From the NCBI RefSeq assembly GCF_008329715.1, contig NZ_VTSR01000032.1, forward strand, positions 1,040,440-1,104,439: a stretch of 64,000 nt of DNA, in the 5' to 3' direction. Shown piece after piece: positions 54,101 through 62,888 of this stretch (position 1 is the stretch's first letter; each line of letters begins with the position of its first letter). The stretch comes from Gimesia chilikensis (lineage in GTDB: Bacteria; Planctomycetota; Planctomycetia; Planctomycetales; Planctomycetaceae). The notes below the pieces were generated by a model. That model was not told the origin of the DNA. It saw only the letters and a program-made list of their open reading frames with translations, and ran no database searches. The position numbers and the translations under genes are program-made.

Positions 54101-54379
54101 CGGATGCTCGATCAGAAAGTCCAGACGCCGGCTGGCCGGATTCGGTATGCGATGCGGGTTGTGCTGGCGCGTGAGCCGAGTGATCGCGAGCTGGATATCT
54201 TTCTTAAGGGATGGGAGCGTTATCAGAGCCGATTTGCGGCGCAGCCTGAAGCGGCGAGGAAGTTCCTCGACGTGGGTGAGTCGCGGCCGGCGATTCAGTA
54301 CGACCCTGCGGAGCACGCTGCTTTTACGGTGATTGCCAGTCTGATATTAAACCTGGATGAGACCATTAACAGGGAATAA
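51113..54379 (+). CDS. Planctomycete cytochrome-C/DUF1549/LamG-like/DUF1553 protein
   Basis: I take the GTG at 51113 as start because a GGGGA site lies five bases before it; a GTG at 51101 is also possible. The signal peptide is followed by a planctomycete-type cytochrome module with a CFQCHGPD heme motif at about residue 45. DUF1549 follows ([17 protein letters not shown]), then a coiled coil ([15 protein letters not shown]). A LamG/concanavalin-like insert comes next ([15 protein letters not shown]), and DUF1553 closes the protein ([31 protein letters not shown]). The protein is exported. It is the standard partner of the DUF1501 protein directly downstream. A role in extracellular polymer degradation is suspected for the family but unproven. 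Confidence 0.92.
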   Translation: [1088 protein letters not shown]

Positions 54380-54382
54380 CCG

Positions 54383-55834
54383 ATGCAGAACAGGACAGAT
54401 CAACTGACAATGCAGGTCAATCGCCGGTCATTTCTGCGCCAGAACACCGCCGGTGTGGGGCTGGCAGCGCTCGCGACGCTGCTTACGGAATCACAGTCAG
54501 GCAATCTGCAGGCGGCTGAGTCGAAGCCGGCTGTCACCAGCGGTCTGCACTTCCCCGCACGGGCGAAACGGGTGATCTACCTGAGTCAGTCGGGGGCACC
54601 TTCGCAGCTCGACCTGTTCGACTATAAGCCGGGGCTGAAGAAGTTTCACAAGACAGAACTCCCTGATTCGATCCGCCAGGGCCAGCGGTTGACGGGGATG
54701 ACCTCCGGCCAGAAGAGCTTCCCGATTGCTGCGTCGATGTTCAAGTTCGCCCAGCAGGGAGAGTCCGGCACCTGGATGAGCGAACTGCTGCCTCACACGG
54801 CGAAGATTGCAGACGAGATCTGCGTGGTCAAATCGCTATTCACCGAAGCCATCAATCATGATCCCGCGATTACGTTTCTGCAGACCGGCAGTATTCAGGC
54901 GGGACGCCCCAGCATGGGTTCCTGGATATCATATGGGCTGGGGAGCGAAAACCGGGATCTGCCGACGTTTGTGGCGCTCACTTCGGGAGCCGGCGGACAG
55001 CCTCTGTATGATCGTCTCTGGGGAAGCGGATTTCTGCCCACGAAACATCAGGGGGTGAAGTTCCGACGCTCCAGTGATCCGGTGCTGTTTCTCTCCAATC
55101 CGCCGGGGATCGACTCCGAGCTGCGACGCGAGATGCTGGATGAATTGGGAACGCTGAATCGGATCGCGCTGGACGAAAAAGGTGATCCTGAAATTGCGAC
55201 CCGCATCTCCCAGTACGAACTTGCGTTTCGGATGCAATCCTCGGTTCCGGAGCTGGCCGATCTGTCGCAGGAATCAGCCGAGACTTTTGAGCTCTATGGA
55301 GAACAGGCGAAACAACCGGGCACGTACGCCGCGAACTGTCTGCTGGCCCGTCGTCTGGCCGAACGGGGCGTGCGGTTTATTCAACTGTATCACCGCGGCT
55401 GGGATCATCATCTCAATCTGCCGAGTAAGATTAAGCAGCTGACCGGAGAGACCGACCAGGCGACGGCGGCGTTGATTCTCGATCTGAAACAACGGGGCAT
55501 GCTGGATGACACGCTGGTTGTCTGGGCGGGAGAATTTGGTCGAACCGTTTACTGCCAGGGGACGCTCACCGCATCGAATTATGGCCGCGATCATCACCCG
55601 CGGTGTTTCACAGTCTGGGCTGCCGGCGGCGGAATGAAGCCGGGAATGACATACGGGGCGACCGACGATTTCAGTTATAACATCACCGAAAACCCGCTAC
55701 CCGTGCATGACTTGAATGCGACGATCCTGCACTGCCTGGGAATTGATCACAAAAAACTGACGTTCAAATTCCAGGGCCGCGACTACCGCCTGACCGACGT
55801 GCACGGGAACGTGGCACAGCCGCTGTTGAGTTAA
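54383..55834 (+). CDS. DUF1501 protein with Tat signal
   Basis: A 483-residue protein starting 3 bases after the stop of the DUF1553 gene, so the two form an operon. The N-terminus contains the twin-arginine motif NRRSFLRQNTAGVGLAALATLL, which suggests export of a folded protein. The body has family phrases such as VIYLSQSGAPSQLDLFDYKP, VVKSLFTEAINHDPA, VWAGEFGRT and HPRCFTVW AAGGG. DUF1501 has an alkaline-phosphatase/sulfatase-like fold. The pair is expanded in planctomycetes and substrate unknown. Confidence 0.93.
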   Translation: MQNRTDQLTMQVNRRSFLRQNTAGVGLAALATLLTESQSGNLQAAESKPAVTSGLHFPARAKRVIYLSQSGAPSQLDLFDYKPGLKKFHKTELPDSIRQGQRLTGMTSGQKSFPIAASMFKFAQQGESGTWMSELLPHTAKIADEICVVKSLFTEAINHDPAITFLQTGSIQAGRPSMGSWISYGLGSENRDLPTFVALTSGAGGQPLYDRLWGSGFLPTKHQGVKFRRSSDPVLFLSNPPGIDSELRREMLDELGTLNRIALDEKGDPEIATRISQYELAFRMQSSVPELADLSQESAETFELYGEQAKQPGTYAANCLLARRLAERGVRFIQLYHRGWDHHLNLPSKIKQLTGETDQATAALILDLKQRGMLDDTLVVWAGEFGRTVYCQGTLTASNYGRDHHPRCFTVWAAGGGMKPGMTYGATDDFSYNITENPLPVHDLNATILHCLGIDHKKLTFKFQGRDYRLTDVHGNVAQPLLS

Positions 55835-55998
55835 CTTCTTGTCACTCTACCAATAATCAGCTGGAGTCCGGGCCTCAGTCAGCCGTTTCTGAAAAATGCG
55901 GGAACTTGACTGTGCCGAGACGCGTCATTGAGTGAGACCGTCGCCGGCTCTGCCGGGACGCTGCATCGCAATTCACTATCTGACAAGGAGTTCAAGAG

Positions 55999-56394
55999 AT
56001 GAAACGCTGGTCTGTTCCTCTACTGGTCGTGCTGGTTATCGTCAGTCTGGTTTCCAACAGCTTGTGGAGTGCGCCTGAAGCGGAGTCGGATCAGGACAAG
56101 GTGTCAGCCTTACTGAAACGTATCGAACAACTGGAGCAACGGGTTGAACAGCTGGAAAAGACGCACCCATTGACGATTGTGCCTACACATCCCCAGGTGC
56201 AGTTGAAAGATCTGCAACCGAACGTGCCTCCTGCATCCACAATTCATCGACGCTGGAAAGAGCAGCAGATTAACGGGATGAAATATTACATCGTCCCGCT
56301 GCAGTCATCCCAGGTGGAAAGCGACATCAAAAGCGTTGCCCCCAGTCTGCCTCTGCAGGCGGATCCAACTCCGCGCTCCCCGGGTACTGATTGA
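55999..56394 (+). CDS. Secreted hypothetical protein with coiled coil
   Basis: A 131-residue protein with a strong AAGGAG ribosome site and a signal peptide (MKRWSVPLLVVLVIVSLVSN). A coiled coil follows (LLKRIEQLEQRVEQLEK), then a Pro-rich, non-conserved-looking tail with MKYYIVPLQS. No domain is recognised. Similar small exported proteins with this KYY-x-VPL motif exist in planctomycetes by recollection. Function unknown. Confidence 0.6.
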   Translation: MKRWSVPLLVVLVIVSLVSNSLWSAPEAESDQDKVSALLKRIEQLEQRVEQLEKTHPLTIVPTHPQVQLKDLQPNVPPASTIHRRWKEQQINGMKYYIVPLQSSQVESDIKSVAPSLPLQADPTPRSPGTD

Positions 56395-56560
56395 ATTCGC
56401 GTAATCTTTTCTCGCGTGCTCTCGTACACTCTCATCCAGACTGCGGGGCGGTTATACTGTCGGCTGGCCCTTTGAGGGCTGAGAACTTACCAGATCAGCA
56501 TGCAGGCAACAGGCAAACATGCTTGAAAGATTGCCTGCAACAGGACACCGATAGAGACCC

Positions 56561-56881
56561 ATGGAACTGACCCCAACCGAACTGAAACGCCTCGACGACC
56601 AGACGCTGCTCATCACCTGGAGCGACGGACAGCGGAAACGCTATGCGGTCTCTGACCTGCGTAAGGCCTGCCCCTGTGTGATGTGTCGCAATGAACGCAA
56701 GGCGGCCGAACACGCACCACAGCAGCTGACGATTCTGGCCCCGACCGAACTGGCACCGCTCAAAATCGACCGCATGGCACTGGCCGGCAACTACGCCTAC
56801 CGCATCACCTTCAGCGATGGTCACAACACGGGCCTGTTTACCTTCGAGCACCTGCGCGAACTGGGCGAAGTTGAGGAATAG
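56561..56881 (+). CDS. DUF971-domain protein
   Basis: A 106-residue protein that is one DUF971 (GBBH-like N-terminal) domain: LLITWSDGQRKRYAVSDLR, the Cys pair in ACPCVMC, and YAYRITFSDGHNTGLFTFEHL. The domain occurs beside iron-sulfur-protein genes and in gamma-butyrobetaine hydroxylases; the Cys residues may bind a metal. Its function in bacteria is unclear, with a proposed role in iron-sulfur protein assembly. Monocistronic and convergent with the next gene. Confidence 0.88.
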   Translation: MELTPTELKRLDDQTLLITWSDGQRKRYAVSDLRKACPCVMCRNERKAAEHAPQQLTILAPTELAPLKIDRMALAGNYAYRITFSDGHNTGLFTFEHLRELGEVEE

Positions 56882-56907
56882 CGTCAGCACGTCGCGAAAG
56901 TGGAACG

Positions 56908-57951
56908 CTATTTCAATTCCTTGTCTGAGATAAACGAGCCGCCGCGGATCAGTTTATTCTGGCCGTTGCGATGGTCGATGATCTGAGTTTCGATGATCCC
57001 CTTCTCTCCGTCATCCGTTGTGACGGGCAGGCCTCGCGGGAGGTCCAGCGCATCAATCGTGAAGGTGGAGTCAGGGATTTCCTGGTTGACTTTAAGCCAT
57101 TTCAGCTGCATGGTGACGTGATGATCGATCCAGCGGTTGGTGGATTCATACTGCACCGGCACCCAGACATTGGATCGTTTCTGCCAGGTGACCTGATTCT
57201 GAATGACGGGTGTGGTCTTAAATTGCGGGGGCATGCCCGACTTCATGTAGAAACGGTAACTGACGAGCGTGTAGCCTTGTGCCGGGTCGAATTGCAGAAT
57301 GAGCTTAGTGTCTTTTGGGTTGTCCTTGTTCAGGGTGACTTCCGTGAGACCCGCGGCGGTGGTCTCGATCTGTTCCGCTTGATATTGCTTTAACCATTCC
57401 ACGAGATCGGGAAGGAAAAAGTGCTCTCGGCGTTTACGGGTTTGGGTCTGCATCAGTTCCGCAGTTTTAACCAGCCCCATCACGCGGACATCGAATGGCG
57501 AATAATAACCGCCCGGGTGCGCGTCCGGCTCATAAATGCGTACGCTGGTTCGATTCCCTTCCGTGTGAATGCTCATCTCCGGCGTGCGGATCCACGTTGA
57601 TAGTGAGGTCTGAATCTCCGGTTTCTCTTCGTATCGCAACAGGGGCTGTTTGACTGTCTGATCAAAGCGGACTTTCTGGAACCGGTCGGCAAACCAGCAC
57701 TCTGCGTCAAAGAGGATCGTGGCTTCTTCCGGTTGCGTTTTGGGAAAGGAAATGCGCGTCGTCGCCTGGAAATGCCCCGCTTGCAGCTGCATGCGTTGTT
57801 GAATCATGCGTTCCACCAGCGTATGCCACTGTTGTTGTAGAGGGGACGCTGTTTGCGTTTTCGATTCCGCGGTCTGAGCTGAGGTCAGCAGCAGACAAGA
57901 CCAGAGGCAGGCGAACAGACAACAGCCACGGAATGCTGGTAACAGGTTCAT
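56908..57951 (-). CDS. Secreted hypothetical protein
   Basis: A 347-residue protein with a signal peptide (FRGCCLFACLWSCLLLTSA). A helical stretch (LVERMIQQRMQLQAGHFQ) is followed by a beta-rich body that resembles LolA/LppX-like lipoprotein-carrier folds in layout (ATTRISFP, ILFDAECWFADRFQKVRFD, KLILQFDPAQGYTLVSYRF), but this is only a fold guess. No catalytic motif is seen. Planctomycete genomes have many such proteins. Function unknown. Confidence 0.6.
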   Translation of the reverse strand: MNLLPAFRGCCLFACLWSCLLLTSAQTAESKTQTASPLQQQWHTLVERMIQQRMQLQAGHFQATTRISFPKTQPEEATILFDAECWFADRFQKVRFDQTVKQPLLRYEEKPEIQTSLSTWIRTPEMSIHTEGNRTSVRIYEPDAHPGGYYSPFDVRVMGLVKTAELMQTQTRKRREHFFLPDLVEWLKQYQAEQIETTAAGLTEVTLNKDNPKDTKLILQFDPAQGYTLVSYRFYMKSGMPPQFKTTPVIQNQVTWQKRSNVWVPVQYESTNRWIDHHVTMQLKWLKVNQEIPDSTFTIDALDLPRGLPVTTDDGEKGIIETQIIDHRNGQNKLIRGGSFISDKELK

Positions 57952-58202
57952 CGGCGTCTCCCTTCACTGGTTGAGTGGAACGCGATAGCATCGCGCTATC
58001 GGATAGTGTACTATAGGTTATGTGTCGAAAGAAAGCCGTAAATCTTCGAATCTGAAATCACAACGGGAGCCCTGCGATGGGAACTGCGGGCGATGCCGGG
58101 GGATGAACCGTGAGCTTGTCCTGGACCATGACTATCGATCAGAATAGGCACACAGAACCCGTATCTAAATGAATTACAAAGATCAATTAAACGGAAGAGA
58201 CT

Positions 58203-58970
58203 ATGGCCGGACTGGCAGACCGCTTACCGATGCTCGTTGAACTGCTTAGTGAGGATCGGGAAATCGTTCGGGGAAATGCAGCCGATCCCCAAAAGGACTG
58301 GAATGGCAGTTGCAGCAGCACGTTGGCCAGCGACTTGCGTTTCTTTGCGATCGCCGATTATTTTCTGAAGCACGACATCGCCTCGTTTCAGTCTCAACTT
58401 TCAGAGGCGGTCGAAATCAGGATTGAGATGTTCGCCCGTTCCGACAAAGGAGAGCCCATTGACGGTTCTTATCTGACAATGCTCTGTTACAAATCGCTGT
58501 TCGATGCCCTGGGGGCCTGTGACATGAGTCGTGCCGAACAGTTGGCGGCACATCTCGGCGGACGTGCGGAACTGGAGCGCGAACATGACCATCCGTTTGA
58601 TTATACGCTCGGTTACACTCTGCGTGCCTTCGTGTTGCGCGATCAGAAGCAGATGCAGGAATGGACTCCGAAATTCGTGGATCAGTGTCATAAGTCGAAA
58701 ATGACGGATTTCCTGGGGTATGGTGCTGTCTTTCAGGCTCTGATCAGTCGAGATACAGCGGGCGTGAATGACGGACTGGCGAGCATCGTCCAGGGACATC
58801 AGAAACAGTCGAAAGGGAGCGGTATCTTCGTGAGCACTGACGATGAATTACTCTGCGTGTGGGGGCTGGGGCTGGCCAATCTGGCACGGGCACACGGAAT
58901 TCCGTCCGAAGCCGTTCCGCCACTGATTCCCCGGGAATTGTTGAGTCCGGTGAATCGCAGGTTTGAGTAA
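58203..58970 (+). CDS. Imm49-like immunity protein
   Basis: A 255-residue, all-helical protein without signal peptide, preceded by a GGAAGAG ribosome site. The sequence SDLRFFAIADYFLKHDIASF at the front and DDELLCVWGLGLANLARAHG with the following PPLIPREL near the end match my recollection of the Imm49 family found in toxin-immunity loci. No toxin gene is nearby. It could be an orphan immunity gene. The assignment is by pattern only. Confidence 0.6.
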   Translation: MAGLADRLPMLVELLSEDREIVRGNAADPQKDWNGSCSSTLASDLRFFAIADYFLKHDIASFQSQLSEAVEIRIEMFARSDKGEPIDGSYLTMLCYKSLFDALGACDMSRAEQLAAHLGGRAELEREHDHPFDYTLGYTLRAFVLRDQKQMQEWTPKFVDQCHKSKMTDFLGYGAVFQALISRDTAGVNDGLASIVQGHQKQSKGSGIFVSTDDELLCVWGLGLANLARAHGIPSEAVPPLIPRELLSPVNRRFE

Positions 58971-59029
58971 CTGCTATCAAACGTTGTCCTACCTGTCTGT
59001 TTGAGAATCATTCCGGAATAAGTCACAAC

Positions 59030-59455
59030 ATGGGTCACTCAGTTATCGAATTTCAAGGACAACAGCTGCGGTTGCACGACTCGAAAGTCAGGTGCGTTTA
59101 TGAGGGGCTGCTCTATGAACGCGACCGACTGGGTGCTTCGGAACTGCCCCGCAATGTGAACCGATTATTTGACCGCTGGGAGTCAGAGCGGAATGGTCTG
59201 TTTCAGGCTCCGGGCTGTATCGACCTGGAACTGGATGACTGCCTGCAGGATCCCGAGGATGTAGAAGCCTGTCTGAAACTCGTAGATCAGCTGGAAGTCC
59301 ACATTCGGGGGCTCACTCTTCCGGTGCCTGGCGTCTTTGGCGACATGAAAGAGCTGCTGGGATTTCGCGAGATTGTCCCGTTCGTCGAACCGCAGAAAAT
59401 CATGTTGCCTGTACTCGAGCAGTTTCGAGAACTGTTGCAGAATGGCAGGGAGTGA
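59030..59455 (+). CDS. Hypothetical protein, probably co-transcribed with the Imm49-like gene
   Basis: A 141-residue acidic cytoplasmic protein on the same strand, 59 bases downstream of the Imm49-like gene. A basic beta-strand start (VIEFQGQQLRLHDSKVR) is followed by helices (ECVYEGLLYERD-like and LEQFRELLQ). No domain is recognised. From its place it may be part of an immunity or accessory gene pair. Function unknown. Confidence 0.5.
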   Translation: MGHSVIEFQGQQLRLHDSKVRCVYEGLLYERDRLGASELPRNVNRLFDRWESERNGLFQAPGCIDLELDDCLQDPEDVEACLKLVDQLEVHIRGLTLPVPGVFGDMKELLGFREIVPFVEPQKIMLPVLEQFRELLQNGRE

Positions 59456-59536
59456 CTTTGCTTTGCGTGTCTTTCGGGCCTTGCGTGGTCTCTCCTGTTG
59501 CTGAGTGTAACAGATTTCGAAGTTCCCGCTGCGTGC

Positions 59537-59875
59537 TTACTTTTCTGTGGGCTCTTCTGCCAGATATTCTTCGGCGTACTGGCGCGACTCGGGGGCCTCG
59601 GTTTTGTCCAGCAGATATTTTGCGATCTCTCTCTGATCGTGATCGACGGCGGCTTCCAGCGGGCAGGTATGATCCACTTCATCACGGACGTTGGGATCGG
59701 CCCCTTTTTCGATCAGAAACTGAATCAGTTTCAGGTTCCCCCGCTCAACCGCATCGTGCAGAAAGAGGCCTTCATTCGAAAAATTTATTTCGAGTTCCAG
59801 CATGGTCATTCCCTCATCGAACAGTTTTTTCAGACCTTCGATATTTCCGCTGGCGATGTACTCATCGACTTCCAC
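59537..59875 (-). CDS. Ankyrin-repeat protein
   Basis: A 112-residue protein of about three ankyrin repeats: MEVDEYIASGNIEGLKKL, GLFLHDAVERGNLKLIQFL with IEKGADPNVRDEVD, and PLEAAVDHDQREIAKYLL. The consensus pairs (G-N/D, A-x-x-x-G) are present. Such small proteins mediate binding. It is convergent with the previous gene and borders the repeat region to its right. Function unknown. Confidence 0.8.
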   Translation of the reverse strand: MEVDEYIASGNIEGLKKLFDEGMTMLELEINFSNEGLFLHDAVERGNLKLIQFLIEKGADPNVRDEVDHTCPLEAAVDHDQREIAKYLLDKTEAPESRQYAEEYLAEEPTEK

Positions 59876-59941
59876 CCACTGGGTATGTTCGGAAAGTTCT
59901 CCGGTAAACGGGTTGATTAACCTGGGGCGTTCTGGTCAGGT

Positions 59942-59983
59942 GTGGGGATTTGTTTGTGGGGATTTGTTTGTGGGGATTTGTTT
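59942..59983. repeat. Three tandem copies of a 14-bp unit
   Basis: GTGGGGATTTGTTT occurs three times in a row at 59942, 59956 and 59970 without change. It lies directly before the larger dispersed repeats. A short simple repeat prone to slippage. Confidence 0.9.
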
Positions 59984-59993
59984 GGTGCGGTTG

Positions 59994-60133
59994 GGGAGTG
60001 TTCTGTTGTTTGTCGCGTGGCGGGCGGACACATGGGTCCGCGCCCTACGGTTGGGGTTGGGGAGTTGAATGTGGATTGTGTGGTTGAGCTGAGACCTCTT
60101 GTTGCCTGCGGCAATCCCGGATTTCATCCGCGA
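59994..60133. repeat. Dispersed repeat, copy 1
   Basis: The unit holds GCGGGCGGACA and a partly self-complementary GGGTCCGC, then TTGGGGTTGGGGAG, and ends with GCCTGCGGCAATCCCGGAT and its partner ATCCG. Two hairpins can form. It is followed about 173 bases later by copy 2, and a third copy lies at 63155-63284. It is noncoding. Confidence 0.75.
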
Positions 60134-60165
60134 CCACCCGGTTGGGGATTTCATCTGGTGCCGTC

Positions 60166-60312
60166 GGGGAGTGTTCCGGGGTTGTTTGTCGCGCGGCGGG
60201 CGGACACGTGGGTCCGCGCCCTACGATTGGGGTTGGGGAGATGAATGTGGATTGTGTGGTTGATCTGGGACCTCTTGTTGCCTGCGGCAATCCCGGATTT
60301 CATCCGGGACTA
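60166..60312. repeat. Dispersed repeat, copy 2
   Basis: Nearly identical to copy 1 in the region from GCGGGCGGACA to the ATCCGGGA hairpin. Copies 1 and 2 have the same order and spacing, so they form a tandem pair. The hairpin CCCGGAT-TTC-ATCCGGG is complete here. Confidence 0.75.
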
Positions 60313-60418
60313 CCCTGGGGTTGTGAGGGGAATGGGTTTTGTTGTCGGTTGGTGGGTTGGTTGTTTGATCAATTACCGGCGGCTAGCGCCTTGCCGCTCA
60401 GAGTATTTAGTTTCCTGG

Positions 60419-61651
60419 TTAATCGACTACGGTTGTCATGGGGCCTACGGCGGCGGTGGTGCTGTGGCCCAGGGGGTATTTTTTCAGGAGCTCCTGGATG
60501 TCGTCCAGGGAGATGTTGTTTAAGAGTTCGAGATCGTCTGCGACGGAGTAGTACTTCTGGCGGTAGACCCAGTTGCCTCCCAGGGAGGAGAGGCGGCCCA
60601 TGGGGCGTTCGCTGCGGAGGACCAGTCGCGAGGCGAGTTTGTTTTTGGCACGGTCCAGTTCTTCCTGGGTGATGCCGCGCTGGTTCACGTCGTCGAAGAT
60701 CTGCTGGATCAACTGGAGGTTACTTTCAATCAGATCAGGTTCGGAACAGAGGTAGGTCAGCCAGGTGCCGCTGCCGTCGTATTCGTTGAAGCCGATCTCG
60801 GCGGATTCGGCCAGGCCGGGGTCGACCAGCTTCCAGTACAGGCGGCTGTTGGAGTCGTCGCCGATGACGACCGCGAGGATTTCTGCGGGGAGTCGCAGGA
60901 TGTCGCGGGCGGAAGGAGCCGGAGCGAGCTGCATGATGTGCTGCTGCTGGGTCTTCTTCTCGGTGATGATCTGCGTACCGGTTTTGGGCTGGGCTTCGTC
61001 GGTGGGACGGTCTGTCTGTCCGCCGGGCCAGTGGTCGCAGAATTTGTGTGCGAGCTCGAGGACCTTGTGCCAGTCCGCGTTGCCGGCGACCGCGAGGGTG
61101 AGGTTACCGGCGAGGTAATGTTTCGCGTGGTAGTCTCGCATCTGCTCGGCGGTGAGGTCGGTGATGGACTGCACGGAACCGAGGATGCTCTGCCCCAGCG
61201 GGTGTCCCTGGAAGTGGGCCTGCATCACTTTTTCGTAAGCGGTGAAGCTGTGCAGGTCGTCGTACATGCCGATCTCTTCGAGGATGACTTTCTTCTCGAT
61301 GTCGAAGTCTTCCTGGCGGAGGGTGGGATGAATCAGTGTGGAGAGCAGCTCCATTGCGGTGTCGATGTACTCGGGGAGAAACGAACCGTAATAGAGGGTG
61401 ATCTCTTCGCTGGTCGAGGCGTTATAGTTCGCACCGATCTCGTCGAAGATGCGGTTGACATCGTCGGCCGTGTATTTTTCGTTCCCTTTGAAGGCCATGT
61501 GCTCGAGGAAGTGACTGACGCCGGAGACGTCGGCGGTTTCATCGCGCGAGCCGGTGCGGACGAAGTAGCCGATGGCGAGGCTGTGTGCGTTGGGATTGAG
61601 TTCGGCGATGATCTGCAGGCCGTTGTCCAGTTTGGTTTCATGAAAGATCAC
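60419..61651 (-). CDS. M16 zinc metallopeptidase, catalytic subunit
   Basis: A 410-residue protein with the inverted zinc motif HFLEH ([12 protein letters not shown] near residue 49) and the distal Glu in EEIGMYDD. It lacks the R-x-x-x-G-x-x-Y pair used by non-catalytic partners. Together with the upstream gene (14-base overlap) it forms the usual two-subunit M16B peptidase, which cleaves peptides in a closed chamber. Cytoplasmic, no signal peptide. The two genes are co-transcribed. Confidence 0.92.
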   Translation of the reverse strand: MIFHETKLDNGLQIIAELNPNAHSLAIGYFVRTGSRDETADVSGVSHFLEHMAFKGNEKYTADDVNRIFDEIGANYNASTSEEITLYYGSFLPEYIDTAMELLSTLIHPTLRQEDFDIEKKVILEEIGMYDDLHSFTAYEKVMQAHFQGHPLGQSILGSVQSITDLTAEQMRDYHAKHYLAGNLTLAVAGNADWHKVLELAHKFCDHWPGGQTDRPTDEAQPKTGTQIITEKKTQQQHIMQLAPAPSARDILRLPAEILAVVIGDDSNSRLYWKLVDPGLAESAEIGFNEYDGSGTWLTYLCSEPDLIESNLQLIQQIFDDVNQRGITQEELDRAKNKLASRLVLRSERPMGRLSSLGGNWVYRQKYYSVADDLELLNNISLDDIQELLKKYPLGHSTTAAVGPMTTVVD

Positions 61652-62888
61652 GGGGCACCTCCAGCGGTTTGGGGCCGATCGTTAAGACGGTGAAATTGGC
61701 GGCGGGATGAGCGTGGACATAACCAAGAATACGGTCGGTCGTGAGCTGCTGAATTTCGTCGTGAATCTGATCGAGGGTCGTAATATGTTTGAGATAGAAC
61801 CAGTCGCGGGCGATCGAAGCGGCGCGGGAGGACGTGGATTCCTGCGACATGATCAGCGAGCTTTTGGCGCGGGCCTTACAGCGTTCGAGTTCGGAGATGT
61901 CGATGCCTTCGCCGAGTCGCTGGAGTTCGTGGAGCGTGACGTCGAGTGTTTCCTGGGCCCGTTCGGAGGTGGTGCCTGCGTAACAGAGGACGCGCCCGAT
62001 GCCCGGCATGCCGACGAGCGAGGCGGAGACGGTGTAGCAGAGCCCCCGCTTTTCGCGGACTTCGGTAAACAGGCGGGCGCTCATGCCGCCACTGAGGATG
62101 CCGACGGCGGCCCAGGCGGTGTAATAGTCGGGATGGCCGTAGGGGACGGCGTCATAGGCGACGCCGAGGTGTGTCTGAGTGGTTTCCTGTTCGGTGAAGA
62201 ACGTTTTCTCGGTCGGGAAATCCAGAGCGGGTTCTTCGCGGCCGGCACTGGGTTCCCAGTCGCCGAAGAGGCTTTCGATGAGGTCGCGGACTTCGTCGAA
62301 GTCGATGTTGCCGGCGATCCCGATGATGGTGTCGTCGGGGTGGAAGCCTTCCTTGTAATGAGTGCGGACATCTTCGATGGTGATGCCTGCCAGGTGCGCG
62401 AGTTCGCCGTCACTGGGAAGTCCCCAGGGAGCGGGAAAGGCGCGGCGTTTGAGTTCGACGAGAGCTTTCTGCCGGGCATCGTCTTCGACGGACAGCAGAG
62501 CCTGGGCGACGCCGGCACGGGAGGCATCGAACTGGTCCTCGGGCAGATGCGGTTCACGAATGATGTGGGCGTAGATTTTGAGGGTCTCGCCGATTTTGTC
62601 CGCGAGGGTTGCCCCGGTGAAGGTGATGTGGGCGTTGGAGACCCCTTCATGTCGCTGGACGCCGAGGTTGTCGAGGGCGCTGGAGAGCTGCTGGCTGTCA
62701 TACTCCCCTGCTCCGCGGGAGATCAGATCGGCGAGGATGCTGGCGGTGCCGCGTTTGTCGGGGGGATCGTAAATGCTGCCGCCGGGGACCATGATCGTGA
62801 ATGCGGCCGACTGGACGTCGGGCATAGACTCGGTCACCAGTGTCAGCCCGTTTGGAAAACGATGCGTTTGAATCAGTTGTTTGCCCAT
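61638..62888 (-). CDS. M16 peptidase, non-catalytic partner subunit
   Basis: A 416-residue M16-fold protein. The place of the zinc motif reads [12 protein letters not shown], so HXXEH is absent. It instead has [12 protein letters not shown], the R/Y pair that non-catalytic subunits contribute to substrate binding. It comes first in the operon and overlaps the catalytic subunit gene by 14 bases. The pairing of an inactive and an active M16B subunit is established in other bacteria. Confidence 0.9.
   Translation of the reverse strand: MGKQLIQTHRFPNGLTLVTESMPDVQSAAFTIMVPGGSIYDPPDKRGTASILADLISRGAGEYDSQQLSSALDNLGVQRHEGVSNAHITFTGATLADKIGETLKIYAHIIREPHLPEDQFDASRAGVAQALLSVEDDARQKALVELKRRAFPAPWGLPSDGELAHLAGITIEDVRTHYKEGFHPDDTIIGIAGNIDFDEVRDLIESLFGDWEPSAGREEPALDFPTEKTFFTEQETTQTHLGVAYDAVPYGHPDYYTAWAAVGILSGGMSARLFTEVREKRGLCYTVSASLVGMPGIGRVLCYAGTTSERAQETLDVTLHELQRLGEGIDISELERCKARAKSSLIMSQESTSSRAASIARDWFYLKHITTLDQIHDEIQQLTTDRILGYVHAHPAANFTVLTIGPKPLEVPRDLS

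Noticed and set aside
59942..60330. Possible CRISPR array
   Set aside because: The repeats are directly adjacent without unique spacers, and the larger unit is 140 bp; no cas genes are present.
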